Part shown: piece after piece, positions 41,931-52,729 of the stretch | Layout of the letters: the number at the start of each line of letters is the position of its first letter | Numbering within the stretch: the first letter of the stretch is position 1 | Assembly (NCBI RefSeq): GCF_014652875.1 | Contig: NZ_BMZQ01000002.1 | Span: forward strand, 1,399,427-1,463,426 | Origin: Tianweitania populi | Lineage (GTDB): Bacteria; Pseudomonadota; Alphaproteobacteria; Rhizobiales; Rhizobiaceae | DNA length: 64,000 nt | Reading direction: 5' to 3' | The notes under the pieces: model-generated | Told to the model about the DNA's origin: nothing | The model's database searches: none | The model's input: only the letters and a program-made list of their open reading frames with translations | Program-made: the position numbers and the translations under genes

Positions 41931-43607
41931 TCAATTGCCTGCGCCTGCCATCTTGCGGCCCTGGATCGCCTTTTCTAGCCAGCCGATCTCCATTTCCGGC
42001 ACAGAGCGCAGCAGCAGGTCCGTGTAATCGTCGAAGGGCGGGGTGAGCACGGTGCTCTTGGAGCCATAGCGCACGACTTCTCCGCGATACATCACGGCAA
42101 TGGAGTCGGCGATCGACTTTACGGTGGCAAGGTCATGCGTGATGAAGAGGTATGCGACGTCTTCTTCCGCCTGCAGCCCGAGCAGCAGTTCGAGAATGCC
42201 ATGCGCCACGAGCGGGTCAAGCGCGCTGGTGACCTCGTCGCAGATGATCAGCTTGGGCTTGGCGGCGAGCGCTCGGGCGATGCAGACGCGCTGTTTCTGG
42301 CCGCCGGAGAGTTCGGCCGGATAGCGGTCGGCATAGCCTTTGCCCATCTCGATCTTTTCGAGCAGTTCGGCGACACGTTGGTCGCGTTCGCGGCCGTGCA
42401 TCTTGAAGTAGAATTCGAGCGGACGGCCGATGATCGTGCCGACGGTCTGGCGCGGATTCATCGCGACATCGGCCATCTGGTAGATCATCTGCAATTCGCG
42501 CAGATCGTCGCGCGAGCGGTCGGCAAGCTTGTTACCAAGCGTGCGGCCGTCGAAGGTAATGGAACCTTCCAACGGCGGCAGCAGGCCGGTGATGGCGCGG
42601 GCGAGCGTCGATTTGCCGGAGCCGGATTCGCCGACGACAGCGAGCGTCTGGCCAGGAAACACGTCGACCGAGACGTTCTTCAGCACCTTGACCGTGCCGC
42701 CACCGTAAGAGGCCGTCACGTTCTTCACCGACAAAACGGGCGTCACGCCCGGCGCATGTTCCTGATGCTCGATCTGGTGCACGGAAACCAGCGCATTGGT
42801 GTAGGCCTGGCGCGGTTCCTTGATGATCTGGTGCGTGCCGCCCCATTCCACCAGCTTGCCGTGGCGCAGCACCATGATCTCGTCGGACACCTGCGCCACC
42901 ACCGCCAGATCATGGGTGATGTAGAGCGCCGCCACATGCGTGTCGCGAATTGCTTCCTTGATCGCCGCCAGCACGTCGATCTGCGTCGTTACGTCGAGCG
43001 CGGTGGTCGGTTCGTCGAAGACGATCAGATCCGGCTCCGAGCACAGCGCCATCGCGGTCATCACGCGCTGCAGCTGGCCGCCGGACACCTGGTGCGGATA
43101 GCGCTCACCGATCGTTTCGGGGTTCGGCAGGCTGAGCTTGCGGAAGAGTTCGATCGCGCGCTTTTCGGCTGCGGCGCGCGAGAGAACGCGATGTTCCAGA
43201 GCGGCTTCCACCACCTGGTCCATCAGCTTGTGCGCGGGGTTGAAGGCAGCGGCCGCCGATTGCGCGACATAGCAGACTTCGCGCCCGCGCATCCGGCGCA
43301 GACCGCCGGCGCCGGTTTTGCGCAGGTCACGGCCGTTCAGCAGGATTTCGCCACCGGTGAGACGCACGCCGCCCCGGCCGAAGCCCATGGAAGACAGGCC
43401 GATCGTGGACTTGCCGGCACCCGATTCACCGATCAGGCCGAGCACCTTGCCGCGTTCGAGCTTGAGTGACACGTCATCCACCAGAACGACGTCGCGCGGC
43501 TTCTCGCCGGGCGGATAAACGGTTGCCTCGATGCGCAGGTTGCGGATGTCGAGTAGGGCGCCCTCAGCACGTGGTTTGGGCCGGGCTTTTGATTGTGCTT
43601 CAGCCAT
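41931..43607 (-). CDS. ABC transporter ATP-binding protein, two fused ATPase domains
   Basis: A 558-residue dipeptide/opine-type ATPase that fuses DppD- and DppF-like halves. Domain 1: Walker [10 protein letters not shown] at 60-68, VSGGQLQR at 174-181, [10 protein letters not shown]. Domain 2: Walker [10 protein letters not shown] at 326-334, LSGGQKQR and [10 protein letters not shown]; the usual P of DEP is V here. ATG 43607 overlaps the permease TGA. The open frame continues upstream to 44345, but that part is antisense-like noise inside the permease gene. Confidence 0.93.
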   Translation of the reverse strand: MAEAQSKARPKPRAEGALLDIRNLRIEATVYPPGEKPRDVVLVDDVSLKLERGKVLGLIGESGAGKSTIGLSSMGFGRGGVRLTGGEILLNGRDLRKTGAGGLRRMRGREVCYVAQSAAAAFNPAHKLMDQVVEAALEHRVLSRAAAEKRAIELFRKLSLPNPETIGERYPHQVSGGQLQRVMTAMALCSEPDLIVFDEPTTALDVTTQIDVLAAIKEAIRDTHVAALYITHDLAVVAQVSDEIMVLRHGKLVEWGGTHQIIKEPRQAYTNALVSVHQIEHQEHAPGVTPVLSVKNVTASYGGGTVKVLKNVSVDVFPGQTLAVVGESGSGKSTLARAITGLLPPLEGSITFDGRTLGNKLADRSRDDLRELQMIYQMADVAMNPRQTVGTIIGRPLEFYFKMHGRERDQRVAELLEKIEMGKGYADRYPAELSGGQKQRVCIARALAAKPKLIICDEVTSALDPLVAHGILELLLGLQAEEDVAYLFITHDLATVKSIADSIAVMYRGEVVRYGSKSTVLTPPFDDYTDLLLRSVPEMEIGWLEKAIQGRKMAGAGN

Positions 43608-44428
43608 CAGCCACGGCCTCCCTTTAGCGAGGTGGTCCGGTTCAGCACCCAGTCCGCCACGAGGTTGACGGAGATCGCCAGCGCCGCGATGGCAGCGGCC
43701 GGGATGAGGGCTGCGCCGATGCCGAACACGATGCCATCCTTGTTTTCCTTGACCATGCCGCCCCAATCCGCATTTGGCGGCTGAACGCCGAGGCCGAGGA
43801 AGGACAGCGCCGACAGGAACAGCACGGCATAGATGAAGCGCAGACCAAGCTCGGAAATCAGCGGCGACAGGGCGTTGGGCAGGATCTCGCGGAAGATAAC
43901 CCAGCCCGTGCCTTCGCCGCGCAGGCGCGCCGCTTCCACGAAATCCATGACGTTGATGTCGACCGCAACCGCACGTGACAAGCGGTACACGCGGGTGGAG
44001 TCGAGGATGCCCATCACCAGGATCAGGGTCAGCATGGTGGAAGGCAGAACCGACAGAACGACGAGGCCGAAGATCAGCGTCGGAATCGACATCAGTAGAT
44101 CGACGAAGCGCGACATGATCGTGTCGAACCATCCGCCGACCACAGCTGCGGTGAAGCCGAGCACGGCGCCCAGCGTAAACGACAGCGCGGTGGCCAGCAC
44201 GGCAATGAAGATCGTGGTGCGCGCGCCATAGATGATGCGCGTGAGCAGATCGCGGCCGATATTGTCGGTGCCGAGCCAGTGCGCTGATGACATCGGCGCC
44301 CAGACTTCGCCGACGATCTCGCCATTGCCGAAGGGTGCGATCCATGGCGCGAAGATCGCCATGATCAGGAACATCGCGGTGAGGACCAATCCGATCAACG
44401 CGCCGATGGGGATACGGGCGATGCTCAT
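43607..44428 (-). CDS. ABC transporter permease, DppC type
   Basis: A 273-residue inner-membrane permease with an N-terminal hydrophobic helix, the periplasmic segment GTDNIGRDLLTRIIYGARTT and the EAA loop EAARLRGEGTGWVIFREILPN. It overlaps both neighbours by 1-4 bp (ATGA), which indicates tight translational coupling. Confidence 0.92.
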   Translation of the reverse strand: MSIARIPIGALIGLVLTAMFLIMAIFAPWIAPFGNGEIVGEVWAPMSSAHWLGTDNIGRDLLTRIIYGARTTIFIAVLATALSFTLGAVLGFTAAVVGGWFDTIMSRFVDLLMSIPTLIFGLVVLSVLPSTMLTLILVMGILDSTRVYRLSRAVAVDINVMDFVEAARLRGEGTGWVIFREILPNALSPLISELGLRFIYAVLFLSALSFLGLGVQPPNADWGGMVKENKDGIVFGIGAALIPAAAIAALAISVNLVADWVLNRTTSLKGGRG

Positions 44429-45387
44429 TTCGGATGCCTCAGACGCGGATTGGCAAGGAGCGCAGCGATGTCGGCCACCATGTTCAGCGTGATGTAGACG
44501 GCGGCGAAGATCAAACCGACCGCCTGCACGACGGGCACGTCGCGCTTCGATACGTGGTCGACGAGATACTGCCCCATGCCCGGATAAACGAAGATCACCT
44601 CCACCACGACCACGCCCACCACTAGGAAGGCGAGGTTGAGCATGACGACGTTGATGATCGGCGCGATGGCGTTGGGGAACGCATGGCGGCGGATGATCTT
44701 GAGCGGGCTCAGGCCCTTCAGCTCGGCCGTTTCGATGTAAGCGGACTGCATGACGTTAAGCACGGCCGCACGCGTCATGCGCATCATATGAGCCAGCACA
44801 ACTAGGGTCAGAGCGGTTGCCGGCAGCACCACTGCCTGCAATCGCTGCAGGAAGCTCATGCTGTCATAAACCGTCGAGCTTGCGGGGAACCATTGCAGCT
44901 TCACGGCAAAAACCAGGATCAGCAGATAGCCGATGAAGAACTCCGGCAAGGAGGTCGAGGCCAGTGCAAAGCCGGAAATCGCCTTGTCGATGATGCCGTT
45001 GCGATAGCGCACCGCCAACAGGCCGAGCAGGATGGCAAGCGGCACCGACACGACGGCCGCGCAAGCCGCAAGGAAGAGCGTATTCGCGAGGCGCCCGCTC
45101 AGGGCCGTTGCGATATCGCGTTTGTTCGACAGCGCCGTGCCAAGATCGCCTTGCAGAATACCGAACAGCCAGCGGAAGTAGCGGATATAAGCGGGATCGT
45201 TGAGCCCCAGCTCACGGCGCAGGTTTTCCAATGCTTGAGGCGTTGCAGCCTGGCCGAGAATGGATTGGGCGACATCGCCCGGAAGGATCTGCGTGCCGGC
45301 GAAGATCAGCACCGACACGGCCAGAAGGAGAAGAACGCCCAGCGCAATACGCTGGGCGATCAGTTTTGCGACGGTTGCGCCCCCCAT
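44425..45387 (-). CDS. ABC transporter permease, DppB type
   Basis: A 320-residue inner-membrane permease. It has the family N-terminal helix (QRIALGVLLLLAVSVLIFAG), LPGDVAQSILG, and an EAA loop IETAELKGLSPLKIIRRHAF. Start ATG 45387 is 5 bp after the SBP gene; the ribosome site is weak, so translation may depend on coupling. Confidence 0.92.
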   Translation of the reverse strand: MGGATVAKLIAQRIALGVLLLLAVSVLIFAGTQILPGDVAQSILGQAATPQALENLRRELGLNDPAYIRYFRWLFGILQGDLGTALSNKRDIATALSGRLANTLFLAACAAVVSVPLAILLGLLAVRYRNGIIDKAISGFALASTSLPEFFIGYLLILVFAVKLQWFPASSTVYDSMSFLQRLQAVVLPATALTLVVLAHMMRMTRAAVLNVMQSAYIETAELKGLSPLKIIRRHAFPNAIAPIINVVMLNLAFLVVGVVVVEVIFVYPGMGQYLVDHVSKRDVPVVQAVGLIFAAVYITLNMVADIAALLANPRLRHPK

Positions 45388-45392
45388 GAAAC

Positions 45393-46982
45393 TTAGGCCT
45401 GGAGCCAGACGCGGATCGCGGCCTTCAGGTTGGAGGTTTCATGGTTGGGATCGACGACCCAGCCCTGAACTTCCTCGCGATGCGCATCAATGAAGTCGTT
45501 GAACATCGGCAGGATCAGGCCGCCATCGTCGCGCACCTTGGTGGCCGCGTCGCGGTAAAGTGCGGCGCGCTTGGTGTCGTCGAGTTCGGCGCGCGCCTGG
45601 AGAATGATCTTGTCGAAGCCTTCGTCAAAGAAGCGGGTGTCGTTCCAATCCGCGCCTTTGACATAGGCCGTCGAATACATGGAATCCTGCGTCGCGCGGC
45701 CACCCCAATAGGAAGCGCAGAACGGTTGCTTGTTCCAGACTTCGGTCCAGTATCCGTCGCCTGGCTCGCGCTTGACCTCGATCTGAATGCCGGCCTTCTG
45801 CGCCTGCTGCTGGAAGAGCTGCGAGGCATCCACGGCGCCGGGGAAGGCAACGTCGGAGGTCTGCAGCACGAGCGGGCCGCTATGGCCGGACTTCTGGTAA
45901 TGGAACTTGGCCTTCTCCGGATCGTAAGCGCGCTGTTCGATGCCTTCGGGGAAGAGCGCATAGCTCTTGTTGATCGGGAAGTCGTTGCCCACGGAGGCAT
46001 GGCCCTGCAGGATCTGCTGCACCATCTGCTCGCGGTCGATGGCAAGCTTCAGCGCCATGCGCAGGTCGGCATTGTCGAACGGCGCGGTGTTGCAATGCAT
46101 GAGGAAGACATAGTGGCCCTTGGAGGGGACACTGACGATCTTCACGCCCGGCGCGCGCGCCAGAAGGGCGACGGTCTTCGGCTCGACGCGGTTGATGATG
46201 TGGACCTGGCCGGACTGAAGGGCTGCCATGCGGGCCGTGTTGTCGTTCATCACGATCACTTCGACGGAATCGACGTGGCCGACATCGTCGCGCCAGTAGC
46301 CGTCATACTTCGTCGACATGTGGCGCACGCCCGGCTCGTCGACCTCGACCTTGTAAGGGCCGGTGCCGATACCGTCGGCTGGATTGTCGAAGCCGCCATT
46401 GGGCTGGATGATGAGGTGGTAGTCGGTCAGAAGCAGCGGCAGGTCAGCATTGCCGCGCTGCAGCTGGAACACGACATTGTCGCCGTCGACCTTCACTTCC
46501 TTGATGTCGCCGAGTACGCCGAGTGCTGCCGACTTGGTGTTGGCGTCGGCATGGCGGCGAATGGTCTGCGCCACGTCTTCGGGCTTCATCTCCTTGCCGT
46601 TGTGGAAGGTCACGCCCTTGCGGATCTTGAAGCTCCACTCAGCCGCATCCGGTGAGGAGTCCCAGGATTCCGCAAGAACCGGCTGCGCCGATCCATCGGT
46701 CGGCGACTGGACCACCAGCAGTTCGCCCCAGGTCGAGGAAAAGTTCTGCGGCACTTGGGTCAGGATGGTTGCGGGATCGAGGCTGTTGGTGGATTCGCCA
46801 CCCACCAGACCCATGCGCAAAGCGCCGCCCTTCTGCGGTGCCTGCGCCTTGGCGGCACTCGCCAGCAAGCCATTGGCGAAGGTGGCGCTAACGCCGAGCG
46901 CTGCCGCCCGGCCAAGAAAATCGCGTCGGCTCAACCGGCCCGATGCAACGCTGCGGCTCAAGAAATCGAGTTCGTTGGACAT
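45393..46982 (-). CDS. ABC transporter substrate-binding protein (family 5), copy 1
   Basis: A 529-residue SBP_bac_5 protein and first gene of the operon. ATG 46982 was chosen since GAGGAAC lies upstream and a Tat signal follows (SRRDFLGRAAALG, cleavage near AKA-QA); the longer frame lacks support. It is a paralogue of the 40249 gene. Two binding proteins for one permease set would widen the substrate range, as in other opine or peptide systems. Confidence 0.92.
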   Translation of the reverse strand: MSNELDFLSRSVASGRLSRRDFLGRAAALGVSATFANGLLASAAKAQAPQKGGALRMGLVGGESTNSLDPATILTQVPQNFSSTWGELLVVQSPTDGSAQPVLAESWDSSPDAAEWSFKIRKGVTFHNGKEMKPEDVAQTIRRHADANTKSAALGVLGDIKEVKVDGDNVVFQLQRGNADLPLLLTDYHLIIQPNGGFDNPADGIGTGPYKVEVDEPGVRHMSTKYDGYWRDDVGHVDSVEVIVMNDNTARMAALQSGQVHIINRVEPKTVALLARAPGVKIVSVPSKGHYVFLMHCNTAPFDNADLRMALKLAIDREQMVQQILQGHASVGNDFPINKSYALFPEGIEQRAYDPEKAKFHYQKSGHSGPLVLQTSDVAFPGAVDASQLFQQQAQKAGIQIEVKREPGDGYWTEVWNKQPFCASYWGGRATQDSMYSTAYVKGADWNDTRFFDEGFDKIILQARAELDDTKRAALYRDAATKVRDDGGLILPMFNDFIDAHREEVQGWVVDPNHETSNLKAAIRVWLQA

Positions 46983-47339
46983 GCGTTTGTTCCTCACTCT
47001 GTCGGTGGTTGAGCCGATTAAACCGGCTTCATTGAAGGCGAGTATGACAAGGCGCCGGGCCCCTGTCACCCGATGGGATGCGACATGGCATGGCGTAATT
47101 GATACCGTCGCAAACAGGGGATCGTAACCCCGGATGCGCCAAATTTTTCCATCTTTCCTCGTAAAATTACCCAGGAAAGACAAAGTTTTCGCGCGGTGGA
47201 CAGGAGAATGAGGAGGATAACGGACCGTGTCGCAAATACATAATTTGCGCGCCAGAAATAGGATTCGGCCGGATCGAGGTGCGTCGAAGCGCCGTTAAAC
47301 GGCTCACTTCAGGGCTTTCGGTGACAGCCCTTCAAACAA
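46983..47339. other. 357-bp intergenic region upstream of the ABC operon
   Basis: No gene is supported. It should hold the operon promoter. An inverted repeat CGCAAAT (47231-47237) with ATTTGCG (47243-47249) is operator-like, and a hairpin AGGGCT/AGCCCT occurs near 47312-47331, next to the dps terminator. Confidence 0.45.
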
Positions 47340-47370
47340 AAAGCGAGCGGCCGTTTTAGCCGCTCGCTTT
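47340..47370 (-). terminator. terminator after dps
   Basis: AAAGCGAGCGGC (47340-47351) pairs with GCCGCTCGCTTT (47359-47370), with TTTTTG following on the minus strand. Perfect 12-bp stem. Confidence 0.88.
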
Positions 47371-47376
47371 GTGATG

Positions 47377-47865
47377 TCAGGCAGCTTCCTGCACATGCGC
47401 TTCCAGGAACCAGAGGTTCTTGTCGAGCACGCGTGAGAAGGCGGTGAAGATGTCGGCAGTGTCGGCATCACCCGCTTCGTCAGCCTCGTCGATCGACTTG
47501 CGAACAGCATTCGCCGTATCGGCATAGCGGTCGATCAAAGCGGCCAGATGATCCTCGATCTTGTAGATATCGGTCGGATAGGCCGTCAGCTTGCTCTTTT
47601 CTGAAACCGTCTCCTTCGTACCAAGCGCCGTACCGCCAAGCTGCACGGCACGTTCTGCGATAATGTCGACATGCTCGTCGATCGCGGTGCGGAACTGATC
47701 CAGCAGTTCGTGAATCGCGATGAAACGCGGACCCTTGAGGTTCCAATGCGCCTGCTTGGTGATAAGCGCGAGATCGATGGCGTCGGCAAGGCGCGCGTTC
47801 AGCAGTTCGATCGAAACCTGCTTGGTATTGGAAGGCGTGTCGTTCTTGGTCTGATGCATTTTCAT
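47377..47865 (-). CDS. dps: DNA starvation/stationary phase protein Dps
   Basis: Dodecameric ferritin-like protein that oxidises and stores iron and shields DNA. The 162 residues show the ferroxidase ligands in TKQAHWNLKG (H40) and HELLDQFRTAIDEHVDIIAER. The N terminus is short and mildly basic. GGGAAAGGAA precedes ATG 47865. An EcfG-like promoter match lies 35 bp upstream, in line with stress induction. Own terminator follows. Confidence 0.93.
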   Translation of the reverse strand: MKMHQTKNDTPSNTKQVSIELLNARLADAIDLALITKQAHWNLKGPRFIAIHELLDQFRTAIDEHVDIIAERAVQLGGTALGTKETVSEKSKLTAYPTDIYKIEDHLAALIDRYADTANAVRKSIDEADEAGDADTADIFTAFSRVLDKNLWFLEAHVQEAA

Positions 47866-47899
47866 GATGGGTTCCTTTCCCTTCGCTTTCTATAGCACC

Positions 47900-47924
47900 A
47901 ATGCCGATAGTTTAGAACTGTTCC
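47900..47924 (-). promoter_or_regulatory. possible EcfG-like promoter for dps
   Basis: GGAAC (47924-47920), 16 bp, CATT (47903-47900) on the minus strand. One -10 base differs from CGTT, as in the 13866 match. Start of transcription would be near 47893, with a leader of about 28 nt. Confidence 0.45.
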
Positions 47925-48047
47925 AATGTAGAGTGCATGGCAGCTTTGCGTGGCAAGCAGATCAGCCGATCGAATCACTGCCATCGCTTGCATTGCCGAA
48001 CAGACCAGACGAAACACGGCGCGCGATGATGAAGGATAGGTTTGTCG

Positions 48048-49355
<1,308 letters not shown>

Positions 49356-49392
49356 CGATCGCCAAAACTGGCTTTTGAAGCAGTCTCGGTCT

Positions 49393-49806
49393 TTATTGGG
49401 CCTTGATGACCGTCATCACCAGTTTATCGTCAACGCGAACCGGACCATCTTCCTTTGCGCCCAGCGTGTATTCAAACACGCCACGCTTCGTTCCGCCGTC
49501 CTCCGAATGCACCATCAGCATGAGCATGTCGCCTGACGCAATATCTTCGGTCAGAATGGCGGCGACATCGTTGGTGGTGCCTTCTCGGATCGGCGCATAG
49601 CCGACGACCGGACCGGGCTTCATCTCCGCGTCGGTGCGGTGAACAACCAGCCAACCATTCTTTGCGGCCATCACTGTATCGGCGCTGACGATACCGTTGG
49701 AAACATCCTGGTCGGCAGCCTTGACGCTCTGGGACATACTGGACTGGGCAAATGCCGAGGCGGAAAGCGCAAGTATCATCGAGGCGGCGAGGGCAATGTT
49801 CTTCAT
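49393..49806 (-). CDS. exported DUF7282-like protein
   Basis: A 137-residue protein. The signal peptide ends near AFA-QS (residue 21); the mature domain has the DUF7282-type pattern NGWLVVHRTDAEMKPGPVVGYAPI then EDIASGDMLMLMVHSEDGG and VFEYTLGAKEDGPV. The fold is thought to be beta-rich; function is unknown. ATG 49806 has GGAGAC upstream. A periplasmic location is likely. Confidence 0.76.
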   Translation of the reverse strand: MKNIALAASMILALSASAFAQSSMSQSVKAADQDVSNGIVSADTVMAAKNGWLVVHRTDAEMKPGPVVGYAPIREGTTNDVAAILTEDIASGDMLMLMVHSEDGGTKRGVFEYTLGAKEDGPVRVDDKLVMTVIKAQ

Positions 49807-49923
49807 GTTGTCTCCTTCTGACTGTTGGCTCAGTGGCAAGTATAGAAGGACCAATAAAAGGCCACGATATTTCACGCCGCCGTGAAAAGATGTGTATATT
49901 GGAAATAACTAATGAACCGCAGT

Positions 49924-51399
49924 TTATTCGGCCATCAATTCTTTGACAGCCCGCATATCGGCGACAAACCGGGCATGCTCGGCTTCCTTGTCGCGTGGAT
50001 CGGGAATACGCAGGATAAACGACGGGTGGATCGTCAGAAACACCCGCAATCCATCGTCCCGCGTTACCACCTGGCCGCGCATCTTGGTGACCGCGATTGC
50101 CTTGCCGAGCAGCGACAGTGCGGCCGTCGCACCTAGTGCCACAGCTAGATCCGGCTTGATCAATTTCAGCTCGTAGTCGATCCACCAGCGGCAGGCGCTG
50201 ACTTCGCCGGCATTAGGCTTGGCGTGGATGCGGCGCTTGCCGCGCGGCTCGAATTTGAAATGCTTTACGCCGTTGGTGACATAGGTGATGGAGCGGTCGA
50301 CGCCGACTTCTTCCAGCACGCCGTCGAAGACCTTGCCGGCCGGACCGACGAATGGGCGGCCCGCAATATCCTCCTGGTCACCCGGCTGTTCGCCGACAAA
50401 AACGATGCGCGCGTCGTCCGGACCTTCGCCGAACACGGTCTGCGTCGCATTGGACCACAGCGGGCAGCGGCGGCAGCCTTTGGCGGCGTCGCGCAGTTCA
50501 TCAATGGTTGAGGCGTCAGCGCCATCGCCAATTTGGGGCTCGGCCTTCGACCAATGCTTGGCGCGCACGGTTTCATGATGAGGGGCTGGGATGGTCGGCA
50601 TCCTGGCTATCATCTCCTGAGCGGACTTCTCGGCGCCCGCGATCAGATCAGGAATGAGCGTGGCCTCCGGCAGGTTCCGCCAATATTTCTTCGGCATCTC
50701 CGCCTGCATCGCCTTCACCTTCAGCCGCGCAGGGTTGAAGATGTTGGCGTAGTAGGTCTTCCACAACGCTTCGAGATCGTCGTCGCTCGGCGCGTCCCGT
50801 TTCTCGGCACCCGGCCCGAAGCGCAGCGTCTCGCCATCCCAATCGGCCGAAAGCTCCGGCGTCAGGATCGTCCAATTCATGCCGGTGAAGCGGCGCTGGA
50901 AGAAGGGCGCGTTGCGCTCGACGATGTGATGCTGGGGCTCGAACCAAGCGACATAACGCTCGACCTCGCCTTCCACGATCTGCCGGAAGCGCACGAAAGC
51001 GCGCATCTTGTGGATGTCGCGCCGCACGCTCTTCCCCATCTCGCTCAAGCGGATGATGTCGCGATCGGACGCGATCTTCATCAAATCGTGGTCGGATCGC
51101 AGCCGGAACAGGATGCGATAGAGCAGGGCAAAGCGCTGCGGGTCGGAATGGCAGATTACCAGTTCGGCCAGATCCACAAAGGCGCGCGGCACGTTCATTG
51201 TCGCGCCCTCGGGCACATCGGGCAGTGGCTCACGCGAACCGAACAGGTCGCCATTGCTGCCGGTCGACCATGTCACGCGATCCGACGGCACCTCGTTCAG
51301 CGCAAGGCGCCGTGCGGCGTCACGCCAGCCAGCGAAATCCGTTTCGCCATCGAGCAGGACCTCGAAGGAGAAGGGAAGGGGTTTTGGCTGCGCGCCCAT
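49924..51399 (-). CDS. DUF4130 / UdgX-type uracil-DNA glycosylase fusion
   Basis: A 491-residue two-domain protein. The first half (about 1-250) is the DUF4130 (SAM_7_link) domain found beside radical SAM repair genes. The second (about 280-490) is a family 4-like uracil-DNA glycosylase of the UdgX type: GEQPGDQED at 336-344 and the R-loop RGKRRIH at 386-392, in which H392 corresponds to the histidine that traps uracil-DNA covalently in UdgX. Cysteines C309, C312 and C403 fit an Fe-S cluster. Its start overlaps the radical SAM stop (TAATG). Confidence 0.9.
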   Translation of the reverse strand: MGAQPKPLPFSFEVLLDGETDFAGWRDAARRLALNEVPSDRVTWSTGSNGDLFGSREPLPDVPEGATMNVPRAFVDLAELVICHSDPQRFALLYRILFRLRSDHDLMKIASDRDIIRLSEMGKSVRRDIHKMRAFVRFRQIVEGEVERYVAWFEPQHHIVERNAPFFQRRFTGMNWTILTPELSADWDGETLRFGPGAEKRDAPSDDDLEALWKTYYANIFNPARLKVKAMQAEMPKKYWRNLPEATLIPDLIAGAEKSAQEMIARMPTIPAPHHETVRAKHWSKAEPQIGDGADASTIDELRDAAKGCRRCPLWSNATQTVFGEGPDDARIVFVGEQPGDQEDIAGRPFVGPAGKVFDGVLEEVGVDRSITYVTNGVKHFKFEPRGKRRIHAKPNAGEVSACRWWIDYELKLIKPDLAVALGATAALSLLGKAIAVTKMRGQVVTRDDGLRVFLTIHPSFILRIPDPRDKEAEHARFVADMRAVKELMAE

Positions 51400-52634
51400 T
51401 AGAACAGGCTCAGCTGTTGCGGCTTCGGCACCAACTTCTGGCGCAGATGCTGCGTGTCGGTCAGGCCGCCCGGCGACCAGCCTTCCGCAACGAGGAACGG
51501 CCGCACCTTGGCAACGGACGCGCAGAGCTTGCCGACATCTTCCAGCCTGAGACGGCGATAACGCCGCACTTCCAGGATCTTCGTCACGGCCTTGGTGCCA
51601 AGCCCCGGCACGCGCAGCAGCATCTCCCGGCTGGCGCGGTTTACGTCCAGCGGAAACTGTCCGCGATTGGCGAGCGCCCAGGCAAGCTTGGGGTCCACCT
51701 GCAGATCGAGCATGCCATCCGCCTGATCCGCAACGATCTCCTGTTCCGAGAACCCATAAAAGCGCATCAGCCAATCCGCCTGATAAAGCCGATGCTCGCG
51801 CATCAGCGGCGGCTTCATCGACGGCAAGGCAGCGGACGAATCCGGGATCGGACTGAAAGCCGAGAAATAGATGCGCCGCAAATGATAGGAGCCGTAGAGC
51901 CGCGCGCTCGTTTTCAGGATCGTCGCATCGGTGGTCTGGTCGGCCCCCACAATCATCTGCGTCGACTGACCGCCCGGCGCGAAGCGCTCGCGGCGCTTGG
52001 TCTTCATGGTAGGCTCGGACTTCTCCTCGATCCGCGAACGCAGGTTCGCCATCGACAGCCGGATCGTTTCCGGCTTCTTTTCCGGCGCCAGCCGCTTCAC
52101 GCCCTCGTCGGTTGGCAGCTCGACATTGATCGACAAACGGTCGGCATACTTACCCGCCGCATCCAGCAATTCCGGCGCGCATTCGGGAATGGTCTTGAGG
52201 TGGATATAGCCGCCAAACTTGTGCATCTCGCGCAACTGCCGCGCGATCTCTACCATCTCGCCCATCGTCTCATCCGGCGAGCGGATCACGCCGGAGGACA
52301 AAAACAGGCCTTCGATATAGTTGCGCTTGTAGAAATTCAGCGTCAGCTGCACGACCTCGTCGACCGTAAAGCGCGCCCGCTTCACGTTGGAAGACGAGCG
52401 GTTGATGCAATACGAACAGTCGTAAATGCAGAAGTTGGTCAGCAGGATCTTCAGCAGCGAGATACAGCGGCCATCCGGCGCATAGGCATGGCAGATGCCG
52501 GAGCCTTCGGTCGAGCCAATGCCGCCCGACTTCAGCGAGTTGCGCTTCGCCGCTCCTGAGGACGCGCAGGATGCATCATATTTCGCGGCGTCCGAAAGGA
52601 TCGCCAGCTTTTCGCGAGTGCTGAGAACGGCCAT
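51399..52634 (-). CDS. putative DNA modification/repair radical SAM protein
   Basis: A 411-residue radical SAM enzyme of the family linked to UDG genes (TIGR03916-like). The 4Fe-4S motif CxxxCxxC is C69/C73/C76 (FCIYDCSYCINRSSS). The C-terminal part (about 333-372) has a helix-hairpin-helix, LLRVPGLGTKAVTKILEVR, which binds DNA. With the fused glycosylase it forms a two-gene repair module; the lesion handled is unknown. Confidence 0.9.
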   Translation of the reverse strand: MAVLSTREKLAILSDAAKYDASCASSGAAKRNSLKSGGIGSTEGSGICHAYAPDGRCISLLKILLTNFCIYDCSYCINRSSSNVKRARFTVDEVVQLTLNFYKRNYIEGLFLSSGVIRSPDETMGEMVEIARQLREMHKFGGYIHLKTIPECAPELLDAAGKYADRLSINVELPTDEGVKRLAPEKKPETIRLSMANLRSRIEEKSEPTMKTKRRERFAPGGQSTQMIVGADQTTDATILKTSARLYGSYHLRRIYFSAFSPIPDSSAALPSMKPPLMREHRLYQADWLMRFYGFSEQEIVADQADGMLDLQVDPKLAWALANRGQFPLDVNRASREMLLRVPGLGTKAVTKILEVRRYRRLRLEDVGKLCASVAKVRPFLVAEGWSPGGLTDTQHLRQKLVPKPQQLSLF

Positions 52635-52729
52635 GCGTTCATAATATGTTCTCTGCGCAACCGTTCCAGCGGAAACGTGGATGCCGCAGCGTCATCCTGA
52701 CACGTTTTGGATGACCCCGCGGCCTGATT

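Noticed and set aside
42135..43469. A 444-codon plus-strand frame opposite the ABC ATPase gene
   Set aside because: Shadow of the two-domain ATPase; composition is rich in His, Arg and Gln and shows no family features.
43608..44345. N-terminal extension of the ABC ATPase into the permease gene
   Set aside because: The extension is low-quality, basic sequence in another frame of the permease; ATG 43607 with the ATGA overlap is the better start.
45441..46655. A 404-codon plus-strand frame opposite the copy 1 binding protein
   Set aside because: Shadow of a well-supported gene with Tat signal and SBP_bac_5 features.
51198..52559. A 453-codon plus-strand frame opposite the radical SAM gene
   Set aside because: The minus strand carries the CxxxCxxC and helix-hairpin-helix motifs; the plus frame has nothing recognisable.
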